This document shows, in pieces, positions 44,146 through 55,400 of a stretch of DNA of 64,000 nt. The position numbers and the translations under genes are program-made. Within the stretch, counting starts at the first letter, position 1. Every line of letters begins with the position of its first letter. Source of the DNA: Muricauda sp. MAR_2010_75 (GTDB taxonomy: Bacteria; Bacteroidota; Bacteroidia; Flavobacteriales; Flavobacteriaceae); the NCBI RefSeq assembly GCF_000745185.1, contig NZ_JQNJ01000001.1, positions 767,501 to 831,500 on the forward strand. The letters run 5' to 3'. Below the pieces are notes generated by a model. That model was not told the origin of the DNA. It made no database searches and saw only the letters and a program-made list of their open reading frames with translations.

Positions 44146-45102
44146 TTAAAATTTCATGAAAGGATACCTCTCTTGAAGATACGTAATTTTTGACCGGAGA
44201 GACGTTTCAAACTTTTGGTGGGCTTCGGAATCGGGGTTAAACGGTCGGTGCAAAAGCCCTTTTTGAATACTGTCAACCTCATCCATGACAGGGAAACAAT
44301 CCGCATCAATCCAAACCGATTTGAACTTCTCCCAAATGTACTCCACCGCCAACTCATTGGGATGCACCAAATCCTTTCCGTAAAAACGGTAGTCTCGGAG
44401 TTCATCCATCATAATTTCGTAGGCCGGAAAGTAATAAAGACCTCTCGAACGCGCTCGAGGTGACAAAACCTTATGAAGTGCTGAAATGAGATGGGCTTTA
44501 CTTTGTTGGTTTTCCACAAAACCATCCTTGAGGTGACGCACAGGTGAAACGGTGAATATCAATTGGGCATCAGGATTGACATTTCCGACCATTTTAACCA
44601 CATTTTCCAAACTGACAGCTATGTTATCGATAGGCAGCAATTCTTTGGAAAATTCTTTTTGGGGAACCTTATGGCAATTGGCCACTATCTTATTTGTTGT
44701 TTTATGCCAATACACCCATGCTGTTCCCAAGGTAATGATGATATGGGTCGCATTTTGCAGCCTCAGTCGAGTCTCATGGAGTTGTTGATTTAGGTTTTGG
44801 AGCAATGCCTCTTGAGAATTGGCCCGAACCTCGGAATGGGCATCAAAGCAATACCAAATGCCATCCCTTTCAAAAACTTCGGCTTCTTTGTATTGCGAAT
44901 CTTCCAATGACCGTTGCACCAGATTTTCTATAGCAAGTGGGTGAAACAAGATTCCGAAGGAGTTTTGCAGTTGCTGAAACTTAAAATAGTCCAACTTCCC
45001 TCCCATATTTTCCACAAAACAGGAACCCATCAAGAGTAAATTACTGTGGTAATCGATAGGATCATCCGCTTTTTCTAAGGGAACCGTAGTTTGAAGTTTC
45101 AT
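44146..45102 (-). CDS. GSCFA domain protein
   Basis: 318 residues. The name-giving motif GSCFVENMG is at residues 27-35 (LLLMGSCFVENMGGK), followed by QNSFGILFHPLAIENL near 46, IITLGTAWVYWHK near 120 and TVSPVRHLKDGF near 185. The end carries DLVHPNELAVEYIWEKF, the catalytic Asp/His-like pattern of SGNH hydrolases (DxxH, here D-L-V-H). It is likely a cytoplasmic esterase-like enzyme of unknown substrate. It sits between the broken DUF6090 gene and DUF4230 in the alaS operon. Confidence 0.9.
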   Translation of the reverse strand: MKLQTTVPLEKADDPIDYHSNLLLMGSCFVENMGGKLDYFKFQQLQNSFGILFHPLAIENLVQRSLEDSQYKEAEVFERDGIWYCFDAHSEVRANSQEALLQNLNQQLHETRLRLQNATHIIITLGTAWVYWHKTTNKIVANCHKVPQKEFSKELLPIDNIAVSLENVVKMVGNVNPDAQLIFTVSPVRHLKDGFVENQQSKAHLISALHKVLSPRARSRGLYYFPAYEIMMDELRDYRFYGKDLVHPNELAVEYIWEKFKSVWIDADCFPVMDEVDSIQKGLLHRPFNPDSEAHQKFETSLRSKITYLQERYPFMKF

Positions 45103-45117
45103 GAAACGTAAGATACG

Positions 45118-45774
45118 TTATTTACATTCATCAATGCTTTCCAGCATATCCTGGTACTGCTCCGCAAGTTGGTCTTCCAGTTGTTTCATAAATCCAAGTG
45201 TACTGGCCAATTCTTCGATCGATTTATTTCGCAGGGCCTCTGTCGCCGTTTTCATTTGACTTTTCACTAAATCCTGAGTGTTATAAAGGGCCTGAAGGTC
45301 GTAGAGACAATCATATCCAAATTCGTTGAATATTCCAGTTGACTTAGAAACATCCCATGCGATATTGCTTAAATCCGTTATCTCAAGATTAATGAACGTA
45401 CTTAAATTATAGTGATAACGCCCATTTTCCATGGCTGTGGAATCAACCTTTTCAACAAATTCAGAATATTTCTGCACAAAAGCATACATGTTTTCAGAGG
45501 TAGTTATGATGTCATCATCATCATTTCTTAAGTTGTTTAGTTCAATAAAAAATAAAGGGATTTTTTGGTTCAAGGTACTGTTCTCCACCAATTGGTCCAG
45601 ATTAGCCTTGATTTCCTCCTCGATTTTTTCCAGAGCGATTTCCTTGTTCTTCTGAATGGTTTTGGAGGCATTTCAATCATTGAACCAAATAGCCAGATTG
45701 ATGCCCACAAACAAAAGGAATATCTCCCCGAAGACATACTTCCAGTTGAACTCTTTTATGTTGAAGAATCTCAT
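45118..45774 (-). pseudogene. DUF6090 family gene interrupted by an in-frame TGA
   Basis: The frame from ATG 45774 to the stop at 45118 would encode 218 residues but has TGA at codon 34 (45675-45673). Before it: MRFFNIKEFNWKYVFGEIFL and FVGINLAIWFND, then stop, then NASKTIQKNKEIALEKIEEE. DUF6090 proteins have a conserved Trp at this place (xWN), so TGG changed to TGA. The part after the stop stays open for 184 codons without further damage, so the mutation is recent, or a TTG at 45591 may restart translation of a soluble C-terminal fragment. It starts 3 nt after the alaS stop. Confidence 0.82.
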
Positions 45775-45777
45775 ACG

Positions 45778-48450
45778 TTAGGTTGTTGCCAGAACAATCT
45801 CTTCGGCATTGGCCAAGGCAGCTGGTATGCCACTGGGATTTTTACCTCCCGCGGTGGCAAAGAAAGGTTGTCCACCCCCACCACCTTGAATGTGTTTGCC
45901 CAATTCCCGAACGATGTTTCCGGCGTTCAATCCCTTGTTGGACGCCAAGTCCTTGGAAATGTAACACGACAATATGGCTTTTCCTTCGTTTTCAGATGCC
46001 AACAACAAGAACAAATCGTCAACCTGACCTCCCATTTCAAAGGCCAAATCCTTGATGCCTCCTGCATCCAAGTCCACTTTTTTGGCCAAGAATTTTATCC
46101 CGTTGATGTCCTTCAATTCGGCAATTAACTCATTTTTTAGTCCTTTCGCCTTGTCTTTCAGCAATTGCTCCACTTGTTTTTTCAAAGCACTGTTCTCCTC
46201 CTGCAAACTCGCCACAGCTTTCACAGGATCTTGGGAGGTATTCAACAAGTCCTTGATTTCATAAAGCATTCGGTTGTTTTTAAAGAAAAACTCCTTGGCA
46301 GCTTCTGAGGTGATTGCCTCAATCCTTCGGATTCCGGCAGCTACAGCACCTTCCGAAACAATCTTAAAGTGCCAGATATCCGCCGTGTTCTTTACATGTG
46401 TTCCTCCACAGAGTTCAATGGACTGCCCAAAACGAACGGTACGGACGGTATCCCCATATTTTTCACCAAAAAGCGCCATGGCTCCTTGTTCCATCGCTTC
46501 ATTGATGGGAATATTTCTATTTTCCTGCAAAGGAAGTTGCCCTTCAATCCGAGCATTGACAAAATTTTCCACTTCGCGGAGTTCCTCTACCGATAATTTG
46601 GAGAAATGGGAAAAGTCAAACCGTAAATGTTTGGCATGCACAGCAGACCCTTTTTGTTCCACATGGAATCCCAATATTTCCCGAAGGGCTTGATGCAACA
46701 AGTGCGTTGCGGTATGGTTACAAGCTGTATGGAAGCGTTGTTCTTTGTCGACGACTGCTTTTAAAAACTTATTAGGATTCTTCGGTAAACTTTTTGCAAA
46801 ATGTACAATCTGATTGTTTTCCTTTTTAGTATCTATAATATAGATAACATCGCCATCTTCAGTCTCCAAATATCCTTTATCCCCTACTTGCCCTCCTCCT
46901 TCTGGATAGAAAGGGGTATGGGTAAGAACAATTTGGTATAACTCACCATCTTTTTTTGATGAAACTTTTCTATACTTTATTATCCTCGTTTTATCAAGCT
47001 CTAATTGGTCGTAACCTACAAATTCTATCTCATACCCGTCATCTGATGCTGAAATGATAGTCCAATCGTCTTTAGATACTTCCGAAGCAGCTCTGGAACG
47101 AGCTTTTTGTTGTTCCATAAGCTCCTCGAAACCTTCAATATTTACTTTAAGACCTTGTTCTTCGGCTATTAATTGAGTTAAATCTAGCGGAAAACCGCAA
47201 GTATCATAAAGATAAAAAGCCATTCCTCCAGAGACCATATCCTCATGTGTTCTATGAATCACATTAGGATTATCTTTCATCAACTTAATAGTATTTATTT
47301 GAGCTTGAAGTTCATTCATTCCAAACTCAATAGTTTTCAAAAATGAGTTTTCCTCCTCCTTGATGACATTTTCAATCAATTGATGGTGCTTAGGCAGTTC
47401 GGGAAAGGCTTTTCCCATACTTTCACTCAACACCTTTACCAATCTATAAATAAATGGTTTTTTGGTATCCAAAAACGTAAATCCATACCGAATGGCGCGG
47501 CGCAATATCCTACGGATAACGTAACCAGCACCCGTGTTGCTCGGCAATTGTCCATCAGCAATGGCAAAGGCCACAGCACGTACATGATCTGCAACTACGC
47601 GAATGGCAATATCTGCCTCTTCGGTTTTTCCATATTTATGTCCTGTGATGGTCTCAATCTCCCGAATCAAAGGGGTAAAAACATCGGTATCGTAGTTGGA
47701 CTTAACTCCTTGCAACGCCATGCACAAACGCTCAAAGCCCATGCCGGTATCAATGTGTTTTTCGGGAAGGTCTTCCAATGACCCATTCGCCTTTCGGTTG
47801 TATTGGATAAAGACCAAATTCCAGATTTCCACCACAAGCGGGTCGTCTTGGTTCACCAGAGAGGCTCCGGGCACTTTGGCCTTCTCTTCCTTGGAACGAA
47901 GGTCCACATGGATTTCAGAACAGGGACCACAGGGACCTTGATCGCCCATTTCCCAAAAATTGTCCTTTTTGTTTCCCATAATGATGCGGTCCTCGGGAAC
48001 AATGGCTTTCCACAAGTTGTACGCTTCTTGGTCCATATCCAGTTTATCATCCTCGCTCCCTTCAAAAACCGAAACGTAAAGATTCTCCTTGTCTATTTTG
48101 TATACCTCGGTCAACAGTTCCCACGCCCACTGGATGGCCTCCTTTTTAAAATAATCCCCAAAACTCCAGTTCCCCAACATCTCAAACATCGTGTGATGGT
48201 AGGTATCTTTCCCAACTTCTTCCAAATCGTTGTGCTTACCGCTTACCCGAAGACATTTTTGGGTATCGGTGACCCTTTTGGATTTTGGAACGGAATTACC
48301 CAAGAAAAACTCCTTAAACTGATTCATCCCAGCGTTGGTGAACATCAAAGTGGGGTCATTTTTCATTACCATTGGCGCCGATGGCACTATTTTATGGTTT
48401 TTTTCTTTAAAAAAGTTTAAAAATTGGGTTCTAACTTCTTGGGATGTCAT
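45778..48450 (-). CDS. alaS: alanyl-tRNA synthetase
   Basis: 890 residues, cytoplasmic class II enzyme. Aminoacylation domain: [14 protein letters not shown] start and [12 protein letters not shown] near 40. Editing domain: [19 protein letters not shown] near 568 with His pair, and [13 protein letters not shown] near 672 with Cys and His completing the zinc site. The C-terminal DHHA1 domain ends in [15 protein letters not shown], the glycine-rich motif that helps tRNA binding. Length is typical. It is the first gene of a minus-strand run with the broken DUF6090 gene, GSCFA and DUF4230, all within 15 nt of each other. Confidence 0.97.
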   Translation of the reverse strand: MTSQEVRTQFLNFFKEKNHKIVPSAPMVMKNDPTLMFTNAGMNQFKEFFLGNSVPKSKRVTDTQKCLRVSGKHNDLEEVGKDTYHHTMFEMLGNWSFGDYFKKEAIQWAWELLTEVYKIDKENLYVSVFEGSEDDKLDMDQEAYNLWKAIVPEDRIIMGNKKDNFWEMGDQGPCGPCSEIHVDLRSKEEKAKVPGASLVNQDDPLVVEIWNLVFIQYNRKANGSLEDLPEKHIDTGMGFERLCMALQGVKSNYDTDVFTPLIREIETITGHKYGKTEEADIAIRVVADHVRAVAFAIADGQLPSNTGAGYVIRRILRRAIRYGFTFLDTKKPFIYRLVKVLSESMGKAFPELPKHHQLIENVIKEEENSFLKTIEFGMNELQAQINTIKLMKDNPNVIHRTHEDMVSGGMAFYLYDTCGFPLDLTQLIAEEQGLKVNIEGFEELMEQQKARSRAASEVSKDDWTIISASDDGYEIEFVGYDQLELDKTRIIKYRKVSSKKDGELYQIVLTHTPFYPEGGGQVGDKGYLETEDGDVIYIIDTKKENNQIVHFAKSLPKNPNKFLKAVVDKEQRFHTACNHTATHLLHQALREILGFHVEQKGSAVHAKHLRFDFSHFSKLSVEELREVENFVNARIEGQLPLQENRNIPINEAMEQGAMALFGEKYGDTVRTVRFGQSIELCGGTHVKNTADIWHFKIVSEGAVAAGIRRIEAITSEAAKEFFFKNNRMLYEIKDLLNTSQDPVKAVASLQEENSALKKQVEQLLKDKAKGLKNELIAELKDINGIKFLAKKVDLDAGGIKDLAFEMGGQVDDLFLLLASENEGKAILSCYISKDLASNKGLNAGNIVRELGKHIQGGGGGQPFFATAGGKNPSGIPAALANAEEIVLATT

Positions 48451-48499
48451 TGAATTCCTAGGGTTTTCTTAAATTTAACACTTTAAACAAAACAATTTT

Positions 48500-48507
48500 T
48501 ATATTTG
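48500..48507 (+). promoter_or_regulatory. -7 box TATATTTG upstream of the M23 peptidase gene
   Basis: A perfect TAnnTTTG box 67 nt before the ATG. No TTG lies at the expected -33 position. The leader contains a short hairpin CCTGTT/AACAGG at 48531-48546. Confidence 0.5.
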
Positions 48508-48573
48508 CTTGTTTTGATAAAAAGAGCCTGCCTGTTGGCAAACAGGTGAGCAAAAATAGGATAAAATCCCTTC

Positions 48574-49551
48574 ATGTCTAAAGTTAAGTACTATTACGAC
48601 CCGGATACACTTTCCTATCGGAAAATTGAGCCGAAGAAATCCAAAAGATACCGGAATCTCTTTCTATTTCTCGTGGGTTCGGCCTTGTTTGGTTTTCTTG
48701 GTCTGATTATCCTGCTGAACACAAAATGGGTAAATACCCCCAAGGAACTTTCTTTGGAGCGCGAAGTACGAAACTATGAACTCCAATACGACATCCTGAC
48801 CAGAAAAATGGAGCAGATGGAGCAGGTCTTGGCCAATATTGAGGAGCGTGACAACAATATCTATCGTTTGTACTTTGAGGCCAATCCCATTCCAGAAGAA
48901 CAGCGTAGGGCCGGTTTTGGGGGAATCAACCGGTACAAATCCTTGGAAGGTTTCAACAATTCAGAAATTATTATAAACACCACTAAGCGATTGGACATCA
49001 TTCAAAAACAGATGGTAATCCAATCCAAATCCTTGGATGAGATTGCCAAACTGGCGGAGGAAAAAGAAAAGCTCTTGGCTTCCATTCCGGCCATTCAACC
49101 CATAAGCAATGAAGACCTTACCCGAATGGCATCTGGTTATGGATGGCGGTCCGATCCTTTTACCAAAGCACGAAAAATGCACTGGGGCATGGATTTCACT
49201 GCTCCGAGGGGTACTCCCATTTATGCCACAGGTGATGGAAAGGTTACGCGTGCCGATAATAGATCATCAGGTTATGGAAAACACGTGCGCATAGATCATG
49301 GCTATGGCTACCTCTCGTTGTATGGCCACATGAGCAAGTATAATGTTACCGTAGGCCAAAAGGTGAAAAGAGGAGACTTGATTGGCTTTGTTGGCAGTAC
49401 CGGTCGTTCTGAGGCACCACACGTGCACTACGAGGTATTTAAGGACGGGGAACGCATCAACCCCATTAACTTCTACTATGGAAGTTTAACGGCTGAAGAG
49501 TTTGACAACATGCTCAAATTGGCCAACCAAGAGAACCAATCCCTGGATTAA
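48574..49551 (+). CDS. M23 family metallopeptidase (murein endopeptidase type)
   Basis: 325 residues, inner-membrane anchored. One TM segment at about 28-48 (NLFLFLVGSALFGFLGLIIL), then a coiled-coil region 60-170, then the M23 domain at 180-300. Zinc ligands are complete: His203 and Asp207 in MHWGMDF, His283 and His285 in APHVHYE. It cuts peptide cross-links of peptidoglycan and shares this layout with the cell-elongation and division endopeptidases. It diverges from alaS and its stop overlaps the MerR gene by one base (TAATG), so the two are translationally coupled. Confidence 0.93.
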   Translation: MSKVKYYYDPDTLSYRKIEPKKSKRYRNLFLFLVGSALFGFLGLIILLNTKWVNTPKELSLEREVRNYELQYDILTRKMEQMEQVLANIEERDNNIYRLYFEANPIPEEQRRAGFGGINRYKSLEGFNNSEIIINTTKRLDIIQKQMVIQSKSLDEIAKLAEEKEKLLASIPAIQPISNEDLTRMASGYGWRSDPFTKARKMHWGMDFTAPRGTPIYATGDGKVTRADNRSSGYGKHVRIDHGYGYLSLYGHMSKYNVTVGQKVKRGDLIGFVGSTGRSEAPHVHYEVFKDGERINPINFYYGSLTAEEFDNMLKLANQENQSLD

Positions 49552-49880
49552 TGCATGTAGATCTTCCCGAAAAACGGTACTATGGCATTGGCGAAGTAGC
49601 CAAGGCCTTTGGAGTGAACACTTCCCTGATTCGGTTTTGGGAAAAAGAGTTTGATGTGCTCCAACCCAAAAAAAATGCAAAGGGCAATCGAAAATTCACC
49701 CCGCAAGATATCCACAACCTACAATTGATCTATCATTTGGTAAAGGAACGGGGGTTTACGCTTGAGGGCGCCAAAATCCATCTAAAGGAAGAAAAACAAA
49801 AGACACTTTCTACCTTTGAGGTCGTTCAGAAACTCCAAAAGGTGAAAGCCGAACTATTGAAAATCAAGGAACAACTATAA
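49551..49880 (+). CDS. MerR family transcriptional regulator
   Basis: 109 residues. The N-terminal winged helix (YYGIGEVAKAFGVNTSLIRFWEKEFDVLQPKKNAKG) and helix IHNLQLIYHLVKERGFTLEGA match MerR proteins, then a coiled-coil dimer helix ends the protein. No metal- or ligand-binding cysteines are present, so it is of the short, ligand-free kind. It begins in the stop codon of the M23 peptidase gene and lies 24 nt before the LemA gene, a constant position next to LemA/TPM genes as I recall in flavobacteria. Confidence 0.92.
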   Translation: MHVDLPEKRYYGIGEVAKAFGVNTSLIRFWEKEFDVLQPKKNAKGNRKFTPQDIHNLQLIYHLVKERGFTLEGAKIHLKEEKQKTLSTFEVVQKLQKVKAELLKIKEQL

Positions 49881-49904
49881 TCAGAAACACTAAAACCATA
49901 GAAA

Positions 49905-50504
49905 ATGAAAAAATGGTTAATTCCCTTAATAATTGTTGTTGTCATAGTCTTTGGTCTCTACCAATGGGCCGTGGGATTCAACAACACCGCTGTACAATAT
50001 GAGGCCGATGCCAAAACCGCTTGGGCCAATGTGGAAAGTACCTATCAACGAAGAAACGATCTTATTGGAAACTTGGTCAAGACCGTGCAAGGGGCAGCCG
50101 ATTTTGAAAGAGGTACTCTGACCGATGTCATTGAGGCTCGAGCCAAGGCCACATCAACAACCATAGATGCCAACAACCTTACCGCTGAACAATTGGCCGA
50201 ATTTCAACAGGCCCAAACCGGACTTTCTTCTGCGCTTTCCCGACTTTTGGTAACGGTGGAGCGGTATCCCGAGCTTAAGGCCAACCAGAATTTCTTGGAA
50301 TTACAATCCCAATTGGAAGGTACCGAAAACCGAATCAATGTAGCTAGGGACAGGTACAATGAAAAAGTAAATATCTACGATATACACACCACAAAATTTC
50401 CCGGCAAAATATTGGCAGGGTGGTTTGGTTTTGAAGAAATGCCACGTTACCAAGCTGACCCCGGCGCAGAAAATGCCCCTGATGTAAATTTTGACTTCGA
50501 TTAG
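49905..50504 (+). CDS. LemA family protein
   Basis: 199 residues. An N-terminal membrane anchor (KKWLIPLIIVVVIVFGLYQWA) is followed by the LemA core: WANVESTYQRRNDLIGNLV, then TLTDVIEARAKAT, LSRLLVTVERYPELKANQNF and NRINVARDRYNE. The C-terminus has KFPGKILAGWFGFEEMPRY, the usual end. LemA proteins are envelope proteins of unclear role. It is followed by two TPM-domain genes with gaps of 2 and -20 nt, the usual LemA-TPM pairing. Confidence 0.94.
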   Translation: MKKWLIPLIIVVVIVFGLYQWAVGFNNTAVQYEADAKTAWANVESTYQRRNDLIGNLVKTVQGAADFERGTLTDVIEARAKATSTTIDANNLTAEQLAEFQQAQTGLSSALSRLLVTVERYPELKANQNFLELQSQLEGTENRINVARDRYNEKVNIYDIHTTKFPGKILAGWFGFEEMPRYQADPGAENAPDVNFDFD

Positions 50505-50506
50505 AC

Positions 50507-50944
50507 ATGTCGCATGTAGAGGAATTTTTAACGGCCGATGAAGAACAAGAAATCATCGATGCCATATTGGAGGCTGAAAAAAACACCACGGGGGAAATCC
50601 GCGTGCATATCGAGGGAACCTCAAAAATTGATCATTTTAGCAGGGCCCAACAGTTGTTCCATTTTTTAAAAATGGACAATACCAAGGAAGGCAATGGCGT
50701 GTTGATCTATGTTGCCGTGGATGATAAAAAATTTGTAATCTATGGGGATAGTGGTATAGACCGCGCAGTTCCCAAAGGTTTTTGGGACACCACCAAGGAT
50801 GTCATGGCCTCCCACTTTAAAAAAGGACAGTTTAAACAAGGTATTGTTGAAGGCATCTTGATGGCTGGAAAGGAACTGGAATCCCATTTTCCATGGGACC
50901 ATAATGACACCAATGAGTTGACCGATGCTATATCCAAAGGCTAG
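50507..50944 (+). CDS. TPM domain protein (cytoplasmic form)
   Basis: 145 residues, no signal or membrane segment. TPM features: HVEEFLTADEEQEIIDAILEA, TGEIRVHIEG, NGVLIYVAVDDKKFVIYGDSGID, FWDTTKDVMASHFKKGQFKQG. It is the compact member of the pair. It starts 2 nt after the LemA stop and its last 20 nt overlap the start of the next gene. Confidence 0.9.
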   Translation: MSHVEEFLTADEEQEIIDAILEAEKNTTGEIRVHIEGTSKIDHFSRAQQLFHFLKMDNTKEGNGVLIYVAVDDKKFVIYGDSGIDRAVPKGFWDTTKDVMASHFKKGQFKQGIVEGILMAGKELESHFPWDHNDTNELTDAISKG

Positions 50945-51716
50945 CCTTTTTGTACTTGCTTTTTTATGTGTTTCCCTAAGCTGGGGGCAATTCACCATAG
51001 CTGAAAAGCCCCAAAAACAGACCAGTGTTTATGATTATGTAAACCTGCTGTCTTCTTCGCAAAGTAGGTCCCTTGAGCAAAAGTTGATTCGATATTCGGA
51101 TAGCACCTCAACCCAGATTGTAATCGCCATCATCAGCTCCACAGAAGGAGAAAACATCAATTATTTGGGTGCGCAATGGGGTCAGAAATGGGGTATAGGC
51201 CAGGCAGATAAAGACAATGGGGTACTTGTTCTTTTGGCCAGGGATGATAGACGGATTGCCATCAACACGGGATATGGCACGGAAGGCACCCTTACCGATT
51301 TTATGTCCAAACGCATTATTGAATCCGTTATCATCCCAGAATTTAAGAAAGGGGATTATTATAGCGGATTGGACAAAGGCGCTGATGCCATTTTTCAAGT
51401 TTTGAATGGGGAATTTAAGGAAGACCGCACCTTTGGCAACGACCAAAGGTTTCCATTCAGAGCACTGTTTCCCTTCATCATTTTTATTGTGATCATGATT
51501 ATTCTTTGGAGTCGAAAAAACAGAGGCGGTGGCAAAGGCGGTGGACGCCATGGTAGAGGTTTAGACATTTGGGACATGATCATCTTAAGCAATATGGGCC
51601 GCAGCTCCGGTTCTTCCGGTGGTTTTGGAAGTGGCGGATTCGGTGGCGGGGGTGGATTCAGCGGTGGCTTTGGCGGCGGTGGCTTTGGCGGTGGCGGCGC
51701 ATCGGGGGGGTGGTGA
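50925..51716 (+). CDS. TPM domain protein (exported, Gly-rich tail; YgcG type)
   Basis: 263 residues. Signal peptide to about residue 21 (FLCVSLSWGQ), TPM domain 30-160 (YVNLLSSSQSRSLEQKLIRY, TQIVIAIISSTEGENI, DNGVLVLLARDDRRIAINTG), a TM helix at 168-187 (FPFIIFIVIMIILWS), and a tail of GGF/GGG repeats ending GGGASGGW. This is the YgcG layout with a Gly-rich C-terminus. It probably acts in the inner membrane with LemA. The start overlaps the previous gene by 20 nt. Confidence 0.92.
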   Translation: MLYPKASLFVLAFLCVSLSWGQFTIAEKPQKQTSVYDYVNLLSSSQSRSLEQKLIRYSDSTSTQIVIAIISSTEGENINYLGAQWGQKWGIGQADKDNGVLVLLARDDRRIAINTGYGTEGTLTDFMSKRIIESVIIPEFKKGDYYSGLDKGADAIFQVLNGEFKEDRTFGNDQRFPFRALFPFIIFIVIMIILWSRKNRGGGKGGGRHGRGLDIWDMIILSNMGRSSGSSGGFGSGGFGGGGGFSGGFGGGGFGGGGASGGW

Positions 51717-51782
51717 TCCCATCCTAAGATGAGAAAAGCAACTCCTGCCTTTTTTCTGCATCTTTGGGGAAAAGCTATACCT

Positions 51783-52271
51783 ATGATCAGGAAATCTGCA
51801 CTTGCCCTACTTATTTTGATTTTCTCTTCCTGCAATGATTCTGATGATAAAATAGACCCAAATTGTGCGGCTGTCCTTTGTGCATCAGGATTTAATGACA
51901 TTTACCTCAACTTCGTAGGTGAGACCAGTGAAGAAAACTTATTGGACAATGAAAGCATAGATTCAACAACCATTGAGATTGTGGATGAAGAAAATGAAGA
52001 AGTGCCATTTACCCTGCAAGAAAGAACAGATTCAGGCATGTTTCTCGTTATTCCAGTTTCAATTGAAACATATGGTCAAAAGTCCTTCACCATAAATTTT
52101 GAAGGAGGAAACCCTTTTACCATTGATTTTGATACCGCTTTTCAGGCAAAGGAAGGGTGTTGTGGCCCCTACACTTTAATAGAGGACGTTGATATAAGCG
52201 CATACCCGCATGAGCTAATTGAACCTGGCCATCTTCCGCTCCATATTACCTTACATATTCCAGAGTCTTAA
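51783..52271 (+). CDS. lipoprotein, beta-sandwich-like
   Basis: 162 residues from ATG 51783, whose MIRKSALALLILIFSSC is a lipoprotein signal with Cys17; a longer frame from 51729 would bury it. Two cysteine pairs are present (CAAVLCASG and KEGCCGPYT). The mature part is acidic and beta-rich (TTIEIVDEENEEVPFTL, FLVIPVSIETYGQKSFTINF). Family unknown. It stands alone between the TPM gene and the alpha-2-macroglobulin gene. Confidence 0.72.
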   Translation: MIRKSALALLILIFSSCNDSDDKIDPNCAAVLCASGFNDIYLNFVGETSEENLLDNESIDSTTIEIVDEENEEVPFTLQERTDSGMFLVIPVSIETYGQKSFTINFEGGNPFTIDFDTAFQAKEGCCGPYTLIEDVDISAYPHELIEPGHLPLHITLHIPES

Positions 52272-52421
52272 AAATCATAAAGATTTCCCAAGACTTAATC
52301 CATCTTTAGTGTTTATCCGTAAATCCTAAAGTACCATCCGTAAAACAAGACATTGCCCCTATCTATTTTTACCTATCTTGGTTTTGGCTAAATTTAGTAT
52401 CTAATTAATTCCCTTTTTGGC

Positions 52422-55400
52422 ATGTCAAGGCTTTTCAGAATTTCTATTGTTTTACTACTGATTTTTACTGTATCCTGTAAGAAGAAAACGGGTCAAAGCG
52501 AGACAGACAACCTGTTCAAATTCAAAGATTACATAAGTTACCATACCCATGGCAACCAAAGCATTTCCGCTATCATAAAAATTGTTCTGGCACAACAATT
52601 GACGCAATATGAAGTGAATCAAGAACTTCCCGAAGAATACCTCAAAATTTCACCAAGTATTGAGGGGACACTCATAATTGAAAATGGAAGGGAACTCACC
52701 TTTCAACCTTCGGAATACTTGAAACCCGATACGGAATATGTAGTTACCCTTTCCTTGAACAAACTCATGGAGGACATCGAGAGTGAGTTTAGAAAATACA
52801 CCTTCAGTTTTAAGACCATTACGCCCAACTTTAAGATCAATTTGGGTAATCTTCAATCCTACAGTAGGGAATGGCAATATTTGACAGGCACCCTGGATGC
52901 TTCGGATATTTTGGATGCTTCTAAAATAAATGATGTACTCGAAGTACAGCAGGGAGGCAAGAAGGTAGCTGTGAAATGGGACAACACCTCTGATAATGCT
53001 CAATACTACAGTTTCAAAATAGATAGTATTTCCCGTAAAACAGATGATAGCGAGCTTACCATTAATTGGAATGGAAATGACTTGGGTATTGATAATAAAG
53101 GTTCGGAAACCTATCCCATTCCCGGACTGAATAAATTTGTGATTGTGGATGCAACGAGCACATCCGCACCCAATGCTGTTTTGACCTTAAACTTTTCTGA
53201 ACCCTTGCAGCAGAATCAAAACCTGAATGGGTTGGTGACCATTGAAAATGCCGAAAGCCTTCGCTATGAAATTGATGGTAATGTGCTTAAGGTCTACCCT
53301 TCCAACCGTATTTTGGGGGAAGTTCGGGTGAATGCCTTTGAAGGCATCAAAAGTGAATATGGATTCACCCTGAGCGAAACCTTCTCAGAGCTGGTTTCCT
53401 TTGAACAGTTAAAACCCAATGTCCGATTGATTTCCAAAGGGACCATTTTACCAAATGCAGCATCCACTCCCATTTATTTTGAAACCGTGAACCTCTCCGC
53501 CGTGGAAGTTCGGGTCATTCAGGTTTACGAAAATAATATGTTGCAATACCTTCAAAATAATAATTTTGGTACGGAATATTTATCCGATTTACGACCCGTG
53601 GGGCGAAGGGTGGCCTACAAAATCATTCCACTATCTGAAACGGGGGAAGAAAATTCCAGCTACTGGAAAGCCCATGCCCTAGACCTTTCTGAGTTGATCA
53701 AAATTCATCCAGGATCACTGTACCGGGTCGAGTTCAGCTTTAAAAAAGAACATACTACCTACAATTGTGGTGATTCCGAAGCCATCGAAGAAACATCAAT
53801 TGACTATGCCTCAGAAAATTCCAGTGATGAAGCATTGGAAGAACGTTATTGGGACAATGAAATCTATTATTGGCGAAACTATAACTATAATTGGAATGAG
53901 CGTGACAATCCATGCCATTCCGCTTATTACAACGACACTCGTATCGCCTATACCAATCTATTGGGTAGTGATTTGGGGCTCATCGCCAAGAAAGGGAACA
54001 ACCGATCCTATCATTTTGCGGCCACCAACCTATTGACAACCAAACCTGAGGCCAACACCAATATCAAACTATATAATTACCAACAACAATTATTGGGAGA
54101 GGTAACCACAGACGCCTCCGGTTTTGCCGTCTATGATGGAGAAAAAACCGTTGCTTTTGCTGCGGCCCAAAAGGAAAATAATTTTGCCTATGCCAAATTA
54201 ATGGATGGCAATGCCCTTTCCCTAAGCAAGTTTGATGTTTCTGGGGAAGAACTGCAAAGTGGACTTCAAGGCTTTATCTATACCGAAAGAGGTGTTCACC
54301 GACCTGGTGATGTGGCCCACCTGACTTTTGTTTTGGACGATTCTGCAAATCCACTTCCGCAAGGACATCCCGTAACGTTGGAGGTAACCGATGCCCGTGG
54401 CAAATTGGTACAACGCAATGTACTTACGGAGGGAACCCTGCCCGTAGCTGATGGTTTGTATGCCAAAAAAGAGGAAAAATTCTATTATTTCCCAGTTCCC
54501 ACCCAATCCAATTCCCCAACCGGAACGTGGAATGCCAAAATTGTGGTAGGCGGTGCCCAATTCAATAAAAGTTTAAAAATCGCAACCGTAAAACCCAATC
54601 GCTTAAAAGTCGACTTTTCGTTTGATGATGACGTATTGACCGCTAATTCCAACAATCGAGGGAAAGCTACAGTACAATGGTTGCATGGTGCCCCGGCCCG
54701 CAATCTTAAAATCGATATCAATGCCACCCTCAAACAAATAGCAACTGCTTTTCCAAAATTCAAAGACTACGTCTTTCAAGATCCTGTGCGCAGTTTCAAC
54801 GAGACTGAATTACAGTGGATTTCCTCTAAATTGGATGCCAATGGGGTTTTAAACATTAATGAAAAAATCAATATGAATGGTAATGCCCCTGGAATGCTTC
54901 AGGCTACATTTACCACCAAGGTTTTTGAAGGTGGTGGCGATTTTTCCATCGATGTATTTTCCAAAAATTTGGCTCCCTTTACTCATTTTGTCGGATTAAA
55001 ATCGCCCGAAGCCAAACAATATGGTTCTTTCTTGACCGATGAAAATACTTCTTTTGATGTGGTCAGTGTGGATGCCCAAGGAAATCCATCCGGCAACCGA
55101 AAATTAAAAGTTCAGGTGTTTAAAATTGAATGGCGATGGTGGTGGAACAGGGGTTACGACAATCTCTCCCGATACGAAAATGCCACCGTGCACCGCCCGT
55201 TCAAGGAAATGAGCATTACTACGGGAGCCGATGGTAAAGCTAATTTCAATATTAATGTCCCCGATGAGGAAGGGGGACGATTCTTAATCCGGGTAATGGA
55301 TGAAGTTTCTGGTCACGCTACGGGTCGTACTGCCTATTTTTATCGAAACTGGTGGAGGAGACCAGCCTCCAACGATGCTGAAAGCTCCAAAATACTGATT

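Noticed and set aside
45673-45675. Recoding of TGA as Trp or selenocysteine in the DUF6090 gene
   Set aside because: Every other gene in the window uses TGA or other stops normally, the site is not Cys-like and no SECIS-type hairpin is evident; a point mutation is simpler.
51395-51901. A Pro-rich frame on the minus strand
   Set aside because: It mirrors the Gly-rich tail of the TPM protein and has no start context or homology sense.
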